From assembly GCA_963842725.1 (NCBI GenBank), contig CAWJHN010000004.1, positions 868,001-932,000 of the forward strand: a stretch of DNA of 64,000 nucleotides, in the 5' to 3' direction. The position numbers were made by a program, and so were the translations under genes. The DNA comes from UBA10649 sp963842725. Lineage in GTDB: Bacteria; Actinomycetota; Actinomycetes; S36-B12. The notes under the pieces were generated by a model that was not told the origin of the DNA, made no database searches, and saw only the letters and a list, made by a program, of their open reading frames with translations. Below are positions 25,393 through 34,429 of the stretch, one piece after another (position 1 is the first letter of the stretch; the number at the start of each line of letters is the position of its first letter).

Positions 25393-26577
25393 TCAGGTTG
25401 CCTCGCGCAGGCTGACCCGGCGCAGGCTCCATGCGACGATCGTGATCGCGGCGATTCCCGCCGTCGCCATGCCCAGCCCCATCTCGATCGGCGGGGACAG
25501 CGTCAGCGCCGACAGGACTGCGGATGCGATGCCGCTCATCGTCATCTGCAGCCCGCCGACGAGGGCGGCAGCCGAGGCAGCAGCGCGCGGGAATGGGTCG
25601 AGGGCCAGCGCGATGCCGTTGCTGTTCACACCGGCCACCGTCATCAGGACGACGACCAGCGGGACGATGAGGAGCGGCAGGGGCGCGGCGAGCAACGCCG
25701 CCGTCAGCACGACGAGGGAGCCGACGACCTGGGTGGCGACGGATGCGCGGAGCAGCGTCATGACGCGGTGTCGGCGGAGGAGTCGCATGTTGATCTGTGC
25801 GCCCAACGCGAAGCAGAGCGCCAGACCGGCGAACACGAAGGCGAAGCCACCCGAACTCACGCCGTACGAGTCGATGAAGACCGCCGGCGACGACGAGATG
25901 TAGGTGAACAGGGCGATCGAGCCGAGTGCGGCGATGACGGCTGCGTACCGGAACTGCCGATTGCCGACGATCGTGCCGTACTGACGCATCGCCCCGATGA
26001 AGCCGTGGTCGGTCCGCCGCTCGGCCGGCAGGGTCTCCGACAGCCGCACGGTTCCGATCAGGCAGCCGACGCCGAAGAGCGCGAGGAACGCGAACATCCA
26101 CTGCCACGAGGCCACGGCGAGGATGCCGGATCCGATGATCGGTGCCACGACGGGTGCCAGCGCGAACACCGTGACGATCGCTGACATCGCGCGAGCGAGG
26201 TCGACGCCGCTGTAGAGGTCGCGCACGATTGCCCGGGCGATGACGATCCCGGCGGAGCCGCCCAGCGCCTGCAGGAGTCGAAGCAGCACCAGGGCCGTGA
26301 AGTTGGGGGCGACGGCTATGAGGAGCGACGCGACGATGAAGATGACCAGGCCCGCGGCGAGCGGCCTCTTGCGGCCGTAGCGATCGGATGTCGGGCCCCA
26401 GATCACCTGGCCCAGACCAAGACCCACCAGGCAGGTCGACATCGTCAGCTGGACGGAGCCGGAGTCTGTCCCGTAGGTCTCGCCGATGGCCGGGAAGGCC
26501 GGCAGGTAGAGGTCGAGGGACATCGGCCCGAATGCCGTGAGGGCGGCCAGCAGGAGGAGCAGGCGTTTCCTGGGCAC
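25393..26577 (-). CDS. Bcr/CflA-type MFS multidrug transporter
   Basis: Twelve transmembrane segments fit the 394-residue length. ALTAFGPMSLDLYLPAFPAIGETYG is the typical Bcr/CflA helix 1, and GPTSDRYGRKRPL is the MFS motif A between helices 2 and 3. LLRLLQALGGSAGIVIARAIVRDLY matches the motif B/Arg region of helix 4. It exports drugs or sulfonamide-like compounds by proton antiport; the substrate cannot be read from sequence. Start is GTG at 26577. Confidence 0.85.
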   Translation of the reverse strand: MPRKRLLLLLAALTAFGPMSLDLYLPAFPAIGETYGTDSGSVQLTMSTCLVGLGLGQVIWGPTSDRYGRKRPLAAGLVIFIVASLLIAVAPNFTALVLLRLLQALGGSAGIVIARAIVRDLYSGVDLARAMSAIVTVFALAPVVAPIIGSGILAVASWQWMFAFLALFGVGCLIGTVRLSETLPAERRTDHGFIGAMRQYGTIVGNRQFRYAAVIAALGSIALFTYISSSPAVFIDSYGVSSGGFAFVFAGLALCFALGAQINMRLLRRHRVMTLLRASVATQVVGSLVVLTAALLAAPLPLLIVPLVVVLMTVAGVNSNGIALALDPFPRAAASAAALVGGLQMTMSGIASAVLSALTLSPPIEMGLGMATAGIAAITIVAWSLRRVSLREAT

Positions 26578-26682
26578 GCCCCACCGTACTGTCGGTCCAT
26601 CGCCAGTGGACCGCTGCGTGCCCCACGGCTGCGCGTGGCACCGCTGCGGCGGGTCGCCCGCGGACGCGTCGGCCGCGACTGC

Positions 26683-28650
26683 CTAGTCCGCCGCGGGCGG
26701 GGCGGTCTCGATCTCCAAGACGACCGCACTCCGCTCGAGCGCGGGGAGCCCGAGCTCGGCGCCGTGCCCCGCCAGCCAGGAGAGCGCGCGGTTCAGGACC
26801 TGCTCCTTGCGTGCCCAGTCCTTCGTGCCTGGCCGTCCGGGAGCGATGTCGTCGTGCAGCGCCTTGTCGCGAAGGACGATCGCCTGCGTCTCCAGGAGGA
26901 GCGCCTCGGTACTGCTCGCCATCGACGTGAGCCCGAGCCGCTGCTGCGTGGACAGCACGGCGACGATCGACGTGACGATGACGCGCAGGTCGGCCGACGA
27001 CAGGTCGGCCAGTTGCTCGGCGCGGAATCGCCGCAGCTGGTCGGTGCCGGACGACCCGGACGTGAGCTCGACGGCGACGCCGAGTCCGGTGAAGGCCGAT
27101 GCCGCCCCGGTCAGGGCAGCGAGCGTGGCAATGCCACCGGCCATCCCGCCCGGTCCGAACGTGGCGAGGGTGCTCGTGATGAGGGCAGCCCCGGCCAGTC
27201 CCACCGGAACGGCGGCCGCGAGCCCGATGCCGGTCGCGGCGAGCAGGCCGATTCCCGTGCCGATGAGCACCTTCCCCCACGGGAAGCCGGAGGCGCTCAT
27301 CTCGCCCTTCGCCTCGTCGACGGCGTCGATGACGGCGGCCGCGTAGTCCGCGGAAGTCAGGTCGGTCGAGGGTCGGCGGATGCGGTGGAGCAGAGCTGTC
27401 AGCGCGAGCCGGTGGTGGTCGCTGTCAACGTCGATGTCGAAGGGCGGCAGCACGGGAGAGAGCAGCAGGGAGACGCAAACGACGACGAGCCGGTCGTCCG
27501 TCAGCTGCCCGCTGACCAGCGAGCCCGCATGCAGCAGGAGGTCGTTTCGGTCGGGTGCGCGCTCGGGGCTCAACGGCCCGGCCATGACCTGCTGCGCGTC
27601 CCAGGGATCACCCTGCCCCTGAAGTGCCTCCGCCCGCCACAGCAGTTCGTGGTACTTGTTCACGGTATTGGTCGTGGCCCGCTCGGCGAGCACGCGGCGC
27701 GCGGTGTCGAGCTCCCGACGGAACCCCCACTTGCCGGTGTCGCAGGACGACACGAGCTCCTGGCTGTATGCGAACTGCAGCAGGAGGGGATTCCACCGCT
27801 GGTCGAGGGCGCGCGCCGGCACGTTGGCGGCGCTGTCCTCCTGCCGCGGCCCGAAGAGGGCCAGGCCGACCGCCGCGGCCAGGGCTGGGTGGCTCAGGTA
27901 CCCGACCAGGCTGTGCGAGCTGTCGATGTGGACGGGTGCGTCGAGCGCGGCTGCGAAGAAGGAGCTCGCGCCACGGCCGACCGTCACGACGTCGCCGGCG
28001 TCATAGAAGTTGACCCAGGCCCGCACCCGCTGGGCCGGGAACCGGTCGGGGTCGTCGAGTCCGTCATGCCGGGCGCGCAGGCTCGGTACGCCCATCGGGG
28101 AGCCGATCGTCACCAGCAGGTCGACCACGAGCCCGGGCGGCATCCGCTTGAGGATGTCGAGCATGACGATCGAGCCGAGGCTGTGGGCGATGATGACGAC
28201 GTGCCCGGACTGGGGCATGCTCGCCAGCAGGGCGCGCCAGGCCGCCCTCCGATGCTCGGCAGAATCCCGGTACTGCGCCACGGCCTGCATCGATCCGGCG
28301 ACGAGGTCGGGGACGAAGGTGTCGGCCAGCAGGTGGAGCCGCAGGTCGGACGGGTCGTTGCGCACTCCCTCGATCGCGTCGGCGAACGCCTCTCGGCGCA
28401 CCAGCAGGTCGGCCCATGACTGGCGCTGGTCGGCGTCCGGCGGGCGCTCCCAGGTGGTCGGCGGTTCCTCGCCCGGCTGGCCGGACAGCATCGCGCCCAG
28501 GTACTCGGGGTTGACGATGCGGTCGTGCGACGCGTCGAGCGTCGGGTAGCCGAGCGACGTGAGTCCGCTGTTGAGCGGGGCGAGCCAGCGCTCGATCCGC
28601 TCCTGACCGCTCTTGCCATGCACGAAGACGATCGTTCGGGTCTGTGTCAT
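26683..28650 (-). CDS. Lipase-like alpha/beta hydrolase with C-terminal membrane segment (655 aa)
   Basis: The N-terminal domain begins TRTIVFVHGKSGQERIERW (oxyanion HG) and carries the nucleophile elbow IIAHSLGS with Ser157. An Asp (FYDAGDVV) and a His (IDSSHSLVGYL) are positioned to complete the triad. After a long, partly helical middle region come two or three hydrophobic segments (about residues 455-530, WGKVLIGTGIGLLAATGIGLA onward). A soluble helical tail of about 120 residues ends the protein. There is no signal peptide, so the hydrolase faces the cytoplasm. The architecture is unusual and the role unknown. GAGGA precedes the ATG; the gene stands alone. Confidence 0.7.
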   Translation of the reverse strand: MTQTRTIVFVHGKSGQERIERWLAPLNSGLTSLGYPTLDASHDRIVNPEYLGAMLSGQPGEEPPTTWERPPDADQRQSWADLLVRREAFADAIEGVRNDPSDLRLHLLADTFVPDLVAGSMQAVAQYRDSAEHRRAAWRALLASMPQSGHVVIIAHSLGSIVMLDILKRMPPGLVVDLLVTIGSPMGVPSLRARHDGLDDPDRFPAQRVRAWVNFYDAGDVVTVGRGASSFFAAALDAPVHIDSSHSLVGYLSHPALAAAVGLALFGPRQEDSAANVPARALDQRWNPLLLQFAYSQELVSSCDTGKWGFRRELDTARRVLAERATTNTVNKYHELLWRAEALQGQGDPWDAQQVMAGPLSPERAPDRNDLLLHAGSLVSGQLTDDRLVVVCVSLLLSPVLPPFDIDVDSDHHRLALTALLHRIRRPSTDLTSADYAAAVIDAVDEAKGEMSASGFPWGKVLIGTGIGLLAATGIGLAAAVPVGLAGAALITSTLATFGPGGMAGGIATLAALTGAASAFTGLGVAVELTSGSSGTDQLRRFRAEQLADLSSADLRVIVTSIVAVLSTQQRLGLTSMASSTEALLLETQAIVLRDKALHDDIAPGRPGTKDWARKEQVLNRALSWLAGHGAELGLPALERSAVVLEIETAPPAAD

Positions 28651-28703
28651 CGATTCCTCGCCTGCCCGTCGCCGGCTCCGTGGACGTCAGTTGTCCGTGG
28701 ACG

Positions 28704-29711
28704 TCACCCGTTGAAGGCTACGACGGCCCGGATCATCTGGTGGTCGGAGCCCTGGTAGGCGCGATCGAACGAGCCGTCCGGGTTGAGGTGCACGACGACG
28801 TCGTAGGCGCGGGCCGACACCGGTCCGCGGAGCAGGATGTAGTCGATCCGACTGGCCGGGCGTCGGGTGTTCCGAATCGGGTTCGTGGGCCAGCCCGAGG
28901 GCTGGTCCGGGTTGCGGTTGATGGAGTTGACGTCGACATTGCCGCGGACGGGCGCGTCGATCGCGTCGTTCCAGCCGCTGTCGCGCAGGATCTGCTGCAC
29001 GCCCTGGGGCTGGCGGTCGTCGATCGAATTGAGGTCGCCCATCAGGATGATGGGGATCCCCGCGAGGCCACGCGCCGCAGCGAGGCGATCGGCCCACGCG
29101 GTCGCCGCCCGCCCGAACCGCACGCGATGCTGCTCCCCGGCGGACGTCTTGTAGTTCGTCAGGTGAACGCTGATCGCCAGGAAGGGTCCGGTGCCGTTCC
29201 GGCCCTCGAGGATGGCCCACGCCACCTGGCGGTCCGCGTCGATTCCGATCCCCGGCGCGATCCGGTCGACGCGCGTGTAACCGGCGCTGGCCCGGCGCCC
29301 AAGGTCGACCTGCTGCACGGTCGACGGCCGGATCAGCAGGCGCGCGGTGTAGGTGCAGCCCAGCCGCCGGCACTGGTCGTTGCCGATCCTCGGTGAGGCG
29401 TACCCGGCTGGCCGGGTGATGCGCTGGAGGTCCTGCCACTGCGTGCCGGAGCGGAACGGCCACTCCGTCGCCTCCGTAACGCCGATCACGTCGGCGCCGG
29501 ACTCGTTGATGACCCGAGCCACCCGGCCTCGACGTATCGACCACGACGGCGCGGGGGACGGGCACTGCGTCTTGCACACGTTCCACGTGGCGAAGGTGAG
29601 TGCGGGGGCCGGCTCGGACATGGCAGGCGGGGCCGTGCCGAGCAGCACGGTCGTGCTGATGGCGGCGACGGCCGTCACGAGTGCCAGCAGACTCCGGGTT
29701 GGCTTGTGCAT
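28704..29711 (-). CDS. Secreted endonuclease/exonuclease/phosphatase family protein
   Basis: A signal peptide (MHKPTRSLLALVTAVAAIST to APPAMSEP) is followed by the EEP fold: TFATWNVCK, DVIGVTEAT (metal Glu), LAISVHLTNYK, IPIILMGDLNS (Asp-Asn) and YQGSDHQMIRA (catalytic Asp-His). DYILLRG precedes the last motif. The set of residues matches metal-dependent phosphodiesterases. Substrate could be DNA, RNA or a phospholipid. Start at 29711 fits the signal peptide; the open frame to 29801 adds only unsupported sequence. Confidence 0.8.
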   Translation of the reverse strand: MHKPTRSLLALVTAVAAISTTVLLGTAPPAMSEPAPALTFATWNVCKTQCPSPAPSWSIRRGRVARVINESGADVIGVTEATEWPFRSGTQWQDLQRITRPAGYASPRIGNDQCRRLGCTYTARLLIRPSTVQQVDLGRRASAGYTRVDRIAPGIGIDADRQVAWAILEGRNGTGPFLAISVHLTNYKTSAGEQHRVRFGRAATAWADRLAAARGLAGIPIILMGDLNSIDDRQPQGVQQILRDSGWNDAIDAPVRGNVDVNSINRNPDQPSGWPTNPIRNTRRPASRIDYILLRGPVSARAYDVVVHLNPDGSFDRAYQGSDHQMIRAVVAFNG

Positions 29712-29756
29712 GGTCCTTCGAGGGTAACCGGCGACTCGGCTCCAACGGTTAACTCG

Positions 29757-29785
29757 CGGCTCACGGCAGGTGAGATCGGGGCAAG
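29757..29785. promoter_or_regulatory. 29-bp element with CTCAC-N5-GTGAG palindrome (copy 1)
   Basis: The element matches a second copy at 32188-32216 at 26 of 29 positions and contains CTCAC-GGCAG-GTGAG. It lies between the divergent nuclease-like gene (-) and the 727-residue secreted protein gene (+), so an operator role is plausible. Confidence 0.5.
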
Positions 29786-29889
29786 ATACTGGTCGCGTCA
29801 CCGACGGACGAGACCCCGCCGAGGAGGCTTCCCCGCTCGGGCATCGATCGCTAGGGTTCCGTCAACGAGCGTCTTACGGGGGAGAGTCG

Positions 29890-32073
29890 ATGCGGATTCG
29901 CGCTGGTCTGATTGGTGTCGCATGTCTGACGCTGCTGGGTTCCCTGGCTGGAGCGCCGCCGGCCGGGGCTGAAGGCCCCGACCGTGAGCGGCAGGGGACG
30001 CCCCCGTCAATGAGTGGTGCGTCGATTGCCCCCGCCACTGCGCATGCTTTGTCGGCAACAGCGCTGACCGCAGCGCGATTGCGGCCGACGAGCGTCGCAT
30101 CGCGGGTATGGAGTTGCATGGACTTCCGCGTCCGGCCCGCGGAGTTCTCTGTGGGGTGCGACGCGGCAGGTGATCGGGCCGCAGCCCTTCGCTGGGAGCG
30201 ATACGCGCGCAAGAGTGCGAAGGCCAAGGGTGCCTACCTGCACATGACTTCCACCGGCGATGCCGGGTATCCAGCGACGTTCGTCCTTGACCGGGCCCGC
30301 ACGTTCAATGGAGCCTCGGGCTTCACGCGGCTTCGCGTCGTCTTCAAGGGCCCCCGGCCCGTGGGATTCCCGCGGGTTATCCACCGCTCCCTGCGGTACC
30401 AGTTGTCTGCTGCCTGCTCGCTACGGTGGGTGCCATCGAAGGGCAAGGGTGCCCGGAGCGGCTGCCCTGATCCCACCCCGGTGCGGGTCATCGCCAACCA
30501 GGCGACCACGCTCAATCTCGGTGGCGGCGCCCACCTGATCATCCCTCCGGGGGCGATGACGCCCGGGGCAACGGTTCGCGCTACCTATTCCGGCAGCCCC
30601 AGTGGCAGCTGGGACTCGACCCAGCCCATCTCAGCACCAGTGCAACTTGTGGCTGACCCCCCCGACTCGATTCACGGACTGCTCACGCTCGAGTTCCCCA
30701 TCCCCGCGTCCCAGGTGCCCCCGGGAACCGATCCAGCCAGTGCCTTCGGCATCGCGACGCTTGACGAGGGATATGGCACGTGGCGGGCCGTCTCGACGAC
30801 GTACGACGCGGCGCGCCAGATGGTCATCGCTCAGGTGCCGCACTTCTCGTGGTGGAACCCGACAACGTGGGACTGGTCAGGTTTGGCGGCCCGAGTCAAT
30901 CAGGACGTCGGCCAGCTCGTGGGCAAGCGTGCCGGTCAGCCGAGCTGCCGCTCGGGTGCACCGGCGTGGGTGAGTTCCCTCGCGGGCGTGTCCATGGACG
31001 CGTCTGTCGCCGTTCGATCCTGCGCCCAGTCCGAAGGCAGCGTGCTCGACGTGCAGATCACGAACAACCGGCCGTACGGGATGATCCTGACGTACGGGTC
31101 CGGCGTTCAGTGGGGCTGGCATGAGCCAGGCACTACGCAGGTCGACATGGCCAGGAATCGCATGGTCGACCAGCATGTGCGTTCAAACGAGCTCTACCTG
31201 CCGCCGCTTGGCAGGGCATCGGTCGGCATCCTGCCGTTGTCACCGGGTATGAGTGCGCCGTTCAAGATTGGCATGGACCGCCGGACGTTCATCGCCGACG
31301 TAGCCACCGAAATCACCTCCGACCTGCTGATCGACCGAATCCCGGGCGTAGGCAGCTGCGCGGGGTACGCGCTGTCCACTCCGATCCCCTCGAACTCCGC
31401 ATCCGACCTGCGGGATGCATTCGTGGGCTCCGCCGGGTGCCTGTCCGACGCCTACACGAACATGGCCGGCGCCGGGCTCGTCGACGCGGTCAAGGTGTCC
31501 AGGGTTGAATCGACTGTGGGTGCGCTCCGCACGGCGAAGATGGTCGGCAAGTACCTCGTCGCCTTCGGCGTCTGGTGGAATGTCCTGGACCTCTTCGTCG
31601 ATGGCATAATCGTTGGACCGGCGGGCGAGCTGGGTGCGGGCTTCCGTGTCGGTGCCCGAGCCGGGACACCGACGCCGGTGCAGCCGACGCCCGTCACCCC
31701 CGTACCCGTCACGCCGACATCACCTCCTGTGGCGCCCCCCGTTGTGCCACCTCCGGCTCCGACCTCGACCGTCATAACGGTCAACACGTGCAACACGTAT
31801 GGCAACTGCGATGTCTGGAATCCAATCTGGGTCCATAGCTCGCCCGGAGTAAGCAGCAGGATCGCCGATGTGAGTCGCGGCACGCAACTCACCGCCCGCT
31901 GCTGGGCGCCCGGGCGTCAGCTCACGGACGGCAGTGACCAGACCGCCGAGGACGATGCGCGTCAGTTCACGTCCTCGCTGTGGTTCGGAGTGGACTGGGG
32001 TGGCGGGCGAGGCTTCGTGCCAGCTGTTTGGACAACGAAGTCCGAGAGCCACTTGGGCCTGCCCGCCTGCTGA
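29890..32073 (+). CDS. Large secreted protein with ZU5-like and SH3-like domains (727 aa)
   Basis: A signal peptide (MRIRAGLIGVACLTLLGSLAG, cleavage near AGAEG) starts the protein after GGGGGAGAG. About residues 200-310 contain a ZU5-like domain (GGAHLIIPPGAMTPGATVRATY). A central region has several cysteines and a hydrophobic patch (VGKYLVAFGVWWNVLDLFVDG). A Pro/Thr-rich linker (TPVQPTPVTPVPV) then leads to a C-terminal SH3-like domain (IWVHSSPGVSSRIADVSRGTQLTARCWAPG) that may bind the cell wall. No overall family is recognised. It is flanked by the two copies of the 29-bp element. Confidence 0.65.
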   Translation: MRIRAGLIGVACLTLLGSLAGAPPAGAEGPDRERQGTPPSMSGASIAPATAHALSATALTAARLRPTSVASRVWSCMDFRVRPAEFSVGCDAAGDRAAALRWERYARKSAKAKGAYLHMTSTGDAGYPATFVLDRARTFNGASGFTRLRVVFKGPRPVGFPRVIHRSLRYQLSAACSLRWVPSKGKGARSGCPDPTPVRVIANQATTLNLGGGAHLIIPPGAMTPGATVRATYSGSPSGSWDSTQPISAPVQLVADPPDSIHGLLTLEFPIPASQVPPGTDPASAFGIATLDEGYGTWRAVSTTYDAARQMVIAQVPHFSWWNPTTWDWSGLAARVNQDVGQLVGKRAGQPSCRSGAPAWVSSLAGVSMDASVAVRSCAQSEGSVLDVQITNNRPYGMILTYGSGVQWGWHEPGTTQVDMARNRMVDQHVRSNELYLPPLGRASVGILPLSPGMSAPFKIGMDRRTFIADVATEITSDLLIDRIPGVGSCAGYALSTPIPSNSASDLRDAFVGSAGCLSDAYTNMAGAGLVDAVKVSRVESTVGALRTAKMVGKYLVAFGVWWNVLDLFVDGIIVGPAGELGAGFRVGARAGTPTPVQPTPVTPVPVTPTSPPVAPPVVPPPAPTSTVITVNTCNTYGNCDVWNPIWVHSSPGVSSRIADVSRGTQLTARCWAPGRQLTDGSDQTAEDDARQFTSSLWFGVDWGGGRGFVPAVWTTKSESHLGLPAC

Positions 32074-32187
32074 CCGGCTTCCTCGTATTGACCGCGAGGA
32101 GCGCCGCCCGCCCGTGCGTGACAACCGCATGCGTACGGTCACCCGGCTATGGACGGCAACGTCATCTCCGACCGCGTGGGGTTCGAG

Positions 32188-32216
32188 CGGCTCACGATAG
32201 GTGAGATCGCGGCAAG
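32188..32216. promoter_or_regulatory. 29-bp element with CTCAC-N5-GTGAG palindrome (copy 2)
   Basis: This copy (CTCAC-GATAG-GTGAG core) lies in the 183-base gap between the convergent ends of the secreted-protein gene (+) and the Hcp-like gene (-). No start codon follows it on either strand, so it may be a relic, an attachment-like repeat or the promoter of an unannotated RNA. The rest of the gap shows nothing else I can name. Confidence 0.4.
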
Positions 32217-32256
32217 GTCCCCCATGCGCACGAGCCGCGGCCGGTGCTCCGGACCG

Positions 32257-32745
32257 TCAGGCGGGCTTGTTCGCCGCCACGTCCCAGGTCCGGATGAGCG
32301 CCGCGCCCGGTCGGCCCTTCGCATCGATGGGCGTGTACTCCCACGTGATGATGCCGTAGGCGAACGTGACGGACTCCACGGGCGGGGACGAGCCGTCTGT
32401 CGTGCCGCTGGACGCCACTGAGGTGACGATGCAGTCCTGCAGCGTGTACTTCATGAATCTCAGCCGGTCGCCCGAGCCTTGGCACAGTTCCAGCTCGACG
32501 CTCTTGATGTGCTTGCCGTTGGCGCACCTGATGCTCAGGTCTGGTGTCGAGCGGTCCAGGGCCTTGACCACCTGGAGGTTCTGGAACTCGGCCGCCCGAC
32601 GAGTGCGGCCACCGGATGCGGCCTCCACCGGGACGGCTCGCGAGACGCCATGGTCGAAGCTGAGCACCTCGATCCACCTCGCATGCTTGTCGTCGGTGCT
32701 CTCGCCATCGATGCCGTCCACCCGCAGGAACATGTCAATCGTCAT
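32257..32745 (-). CDS. Hcp-like (type VI secretion Hcp family) protein
   Basis: MTIDMFLRVDGIDGESTDDKHARWIEVLSF is the Hcp opening, including the DGIxGES motif. EFQNLQVVKALDRSTPDL and ESVTFAYGIITWEYTPIDAKG complete the pattern. Length (162 residues) equals that of the T6SS tube subunit. No other T6SS gene is in the window and actinobacteria generally lack the system, so this is likely one of the orphan Hcp-domain proteins of unknown function found in such genomes. GGAG eight bases upstream supports the start at 32745. Confidence 0.75.
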   Translation of the reverse strand: MTIDMFLRVDGIDGESTDDKHARWIEVLSFDHGVSRAVPVEAASGGRTRRAAEFQNLQVVKALDRSTPDLSIRCANGKHIKSVELELCQGSGDRLRFMKYTLQDCIVTSVASSGTTDGSSPPVESVTFAYGIITWEYTPIDAKGRPGAALIRTWDVAANKPA

Positions 32746-32799
32746 CGTCCGTCTCCTCATCCGATCGGCTCGAGTACTGATTGCAGGCTATGGACGAGG

Positions 32800-33597
32800 T
32801 CAACCCCCCGACGGACCGGTGGTCTCGACCGCGTAGCCCGGCTGAGGAGTGCCGCCCTGTCGAGTTGGCGCTCGCGGCGTGACGATGTAGCCATCGGCGT
32901 GGTCGCCCAGCACGAGCATCCGACCCCGGTCGTGTGCCCACATCCAGGCGAGGTATGCGCAGAAGATCGCGTCCACCTCGTCCTCGACGAGGTCAAGGTC
33001 GACCTGTCGGGGGTTCCCGTCGAGGCGCCCCGTGAGTTCCCGCCACCTCGCTGACGAATCAAGGCGCAGGAGAGCGCCGCAGATCGCCTCCATGTGGTCG
33101 ACGAGTTCGGCGAACGCGCGCTGCCGACCGGGGACGTCGCGGCCGCGCTTGCGCTTGTACGGGAGCACGCGCTCCAGTCCGAAGAGGGAGATCATCGCGG
33201 GATGCGGGTACACCTCGATCGCGACAGACCGCTCGCCGTTCGCGGCCAGGCCCGGATCGAGCTGCCAGCCGAACCGGGCCGCGACTCGAGAGCCGCGCGG
33301 CTCGGGGACGAACGCCCGGTTGCCGCGGTTCGCCGGGTAGGCGCCTGCATGGTAGCGACCGAACAGGCGGCCGACCTCGCGCTCGCAGGCCCGCTGTCCG
33401 GTCTCGTTCGGCACGATCAGCGGGGCGTCGATCGCCGCGACGAGTCCGGTGCGGTGCGCGTCTTCGCCGAGGAAGCCGGCGATCTCGTCATCGGTGCGCA
33501 CAGAGGCGGAGCGGACGAGGGTGCCGTCGGTCGCCAGGAGCGCGACGCCGGTCCGGGCTCGCTCGCCCCAGGCAAGGTCGAGGCCCACGAAGCGCAT
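32800..33597 (-). CDS. DUF429 family protein
   Basis: FVGLDLAWGERARTGVALLATDG is the RNase H-like opening of DUF429. AAIDAPLIVPNETGQRACEREVGRLFGRYHAGAYP follows, and EVYPHPAMISLFGLERVLPYKRKRGRD is the second conserved block. DLVEDEVDAIFCAYLAWMW near the C-terminus supplies further conserved acids. The family is predicted to be nuclease-like but is biochemically uncharacterised. The second ATG (33597) matches the family start; one at 33612 is also possible. Confidence 0.8.
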   Translation of the reverse strand: MRFVGLDLAWGERARTGVALLATDGTLVRSASVRTDDEIAGFLGEDAHRTGLVAAIDAPLIVPNETGQRACEREVGRLFGRYHAGAYPANRGNRAFVPEPRGSRVAARFGWQLDPGLAANGERSVAIEVYPHPAMISLFGLERVLPYKRKRGRDVPGRQRAFAELVDHMEAICGALLRLDSSARWRELTGRLDGNPRQVDLDLVEDEVDAIFCAYLAWMWAHDRGRMLVLGDHADGYIVTPRAPTRQGGTPQPGYAVETTGPSGG

Positions 33598-33671
33598 GGC
33601 GCACTGTCCCACGGCACCTCGTACGCGGTCGACGTACCGGGCGGGACGATGCGCGAGTCAGCGCCGACTGA

Positions 33672-34259
33672 TCACGCGTACTCGGGGTGCGGGAGGTCGG
33701 TGAACGTCAGTGGACCATCGATGAGACTGCTCATCTGGGCTGCATCCCCGTCGGCCATCGAGGCCTCTGCTGCCCGCGCCTCCTCCAGGCTGGTGAAGTA
33801 CACGACCTGTGCGAAACGGTTGTCGTCGTGCCAGGCGACGAAGCCGCCGAGCACGTCGGGTCGGCGGGTGGGCAGGTCGGTCTCGCGCGTGCGTCCGTCA
33901 GCACGAACGGCCTCAGGATCGAGCGCTCGTCCCTCGATCACCTGGACGAATCCCGCGTCGTCTGAGCCGCCGTCGAGGAACAGGTCCACCTCGGGGCAGT
34001 CGTAGAACGTCACCTCACCGTCGAAGGCGAGCGCCGTCGACGCCCACCAGGCCGACTGGTCCGGGCGAGCGCTGTTCGCGCGGGCGTTCGCCTCGGAGTC
34101 GAAGCGGGCGATCTCGACGGCGATCCCGTCGGGCGAGATGCCGAAGGTGGATCCCAGGAAGCCGGTCGCCCCCGGTCGGATGTCGGCGACCCAGCGGGCC
34201 ACCTGCCGCCGGAGCAGGTCCTCGTCAGCGATCCTGCCCTTGATGATCTGTACGAACAT
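33672..34259 (-). CDS. Tandem dimeric alpha/beta-barrel (ABM-like) protein (195 aa)
   Basis: Two similar halves start FVQIIKGRIADEDLLRRQVA and FVQVIEGRALDPEAVRADGR. Each continues to a segment on substrate-like aromatic residues (GFLGSTFGIS; VLGGFVAWHDDNRFAQVVYFTSLEEARAAE). This is the ferredoxin-like fold of small monooxygenases duplicated in one chain. GAGGAGG upstream fixes the start at 34259. The enzyme activity, if any, is unknown. Confidence 0.6.
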   Translation of the reverse strand: MFVQIIKGRIADEDLLRRQVARWVADIRPGATGFLGSTFGISPDGIAVEIARFDSEANARANSARPDQSAWWASTALAFDGEVTFYDCPEVDLFLDGGSDDAGFVQVIEGRALDPEAVRADGRTRETDLPTRRPDVLGGFVAWHDDNRFAQVVYFTSLEEARAAEASMADGDAAQMSSLIDGPLTFTDLPHPEYA

Positions 34260-34429
34260 GGCGCCTCCTCTAGTCGGGTGCGGGGTCGGGGCATCGACGC
34301 CCGGCATGGGCCGCGGTCGCGACCGCGTGCGAGGAATGCCCGGATTGCACTGTTTGTACGGCACCACGGTAGACCGCAGGCGCCGCACGGCAAAGACCCG
34401 CGGAACCCCCGACCATCGGCCAGAATGCC

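Noticed and set aside
26578..26682. GCGGG-TCG-CCCGC hairpin between MFS and hydrolase genes
   Set aside because: The stem is short and expected by chance in such GC-rich sequence; I could not support a terminator.
32257..32760. A type VI secretion locus
   Set aside because: Only the Hcp-like gene is present; no TssB/C, ClpV or VgrG is seen.
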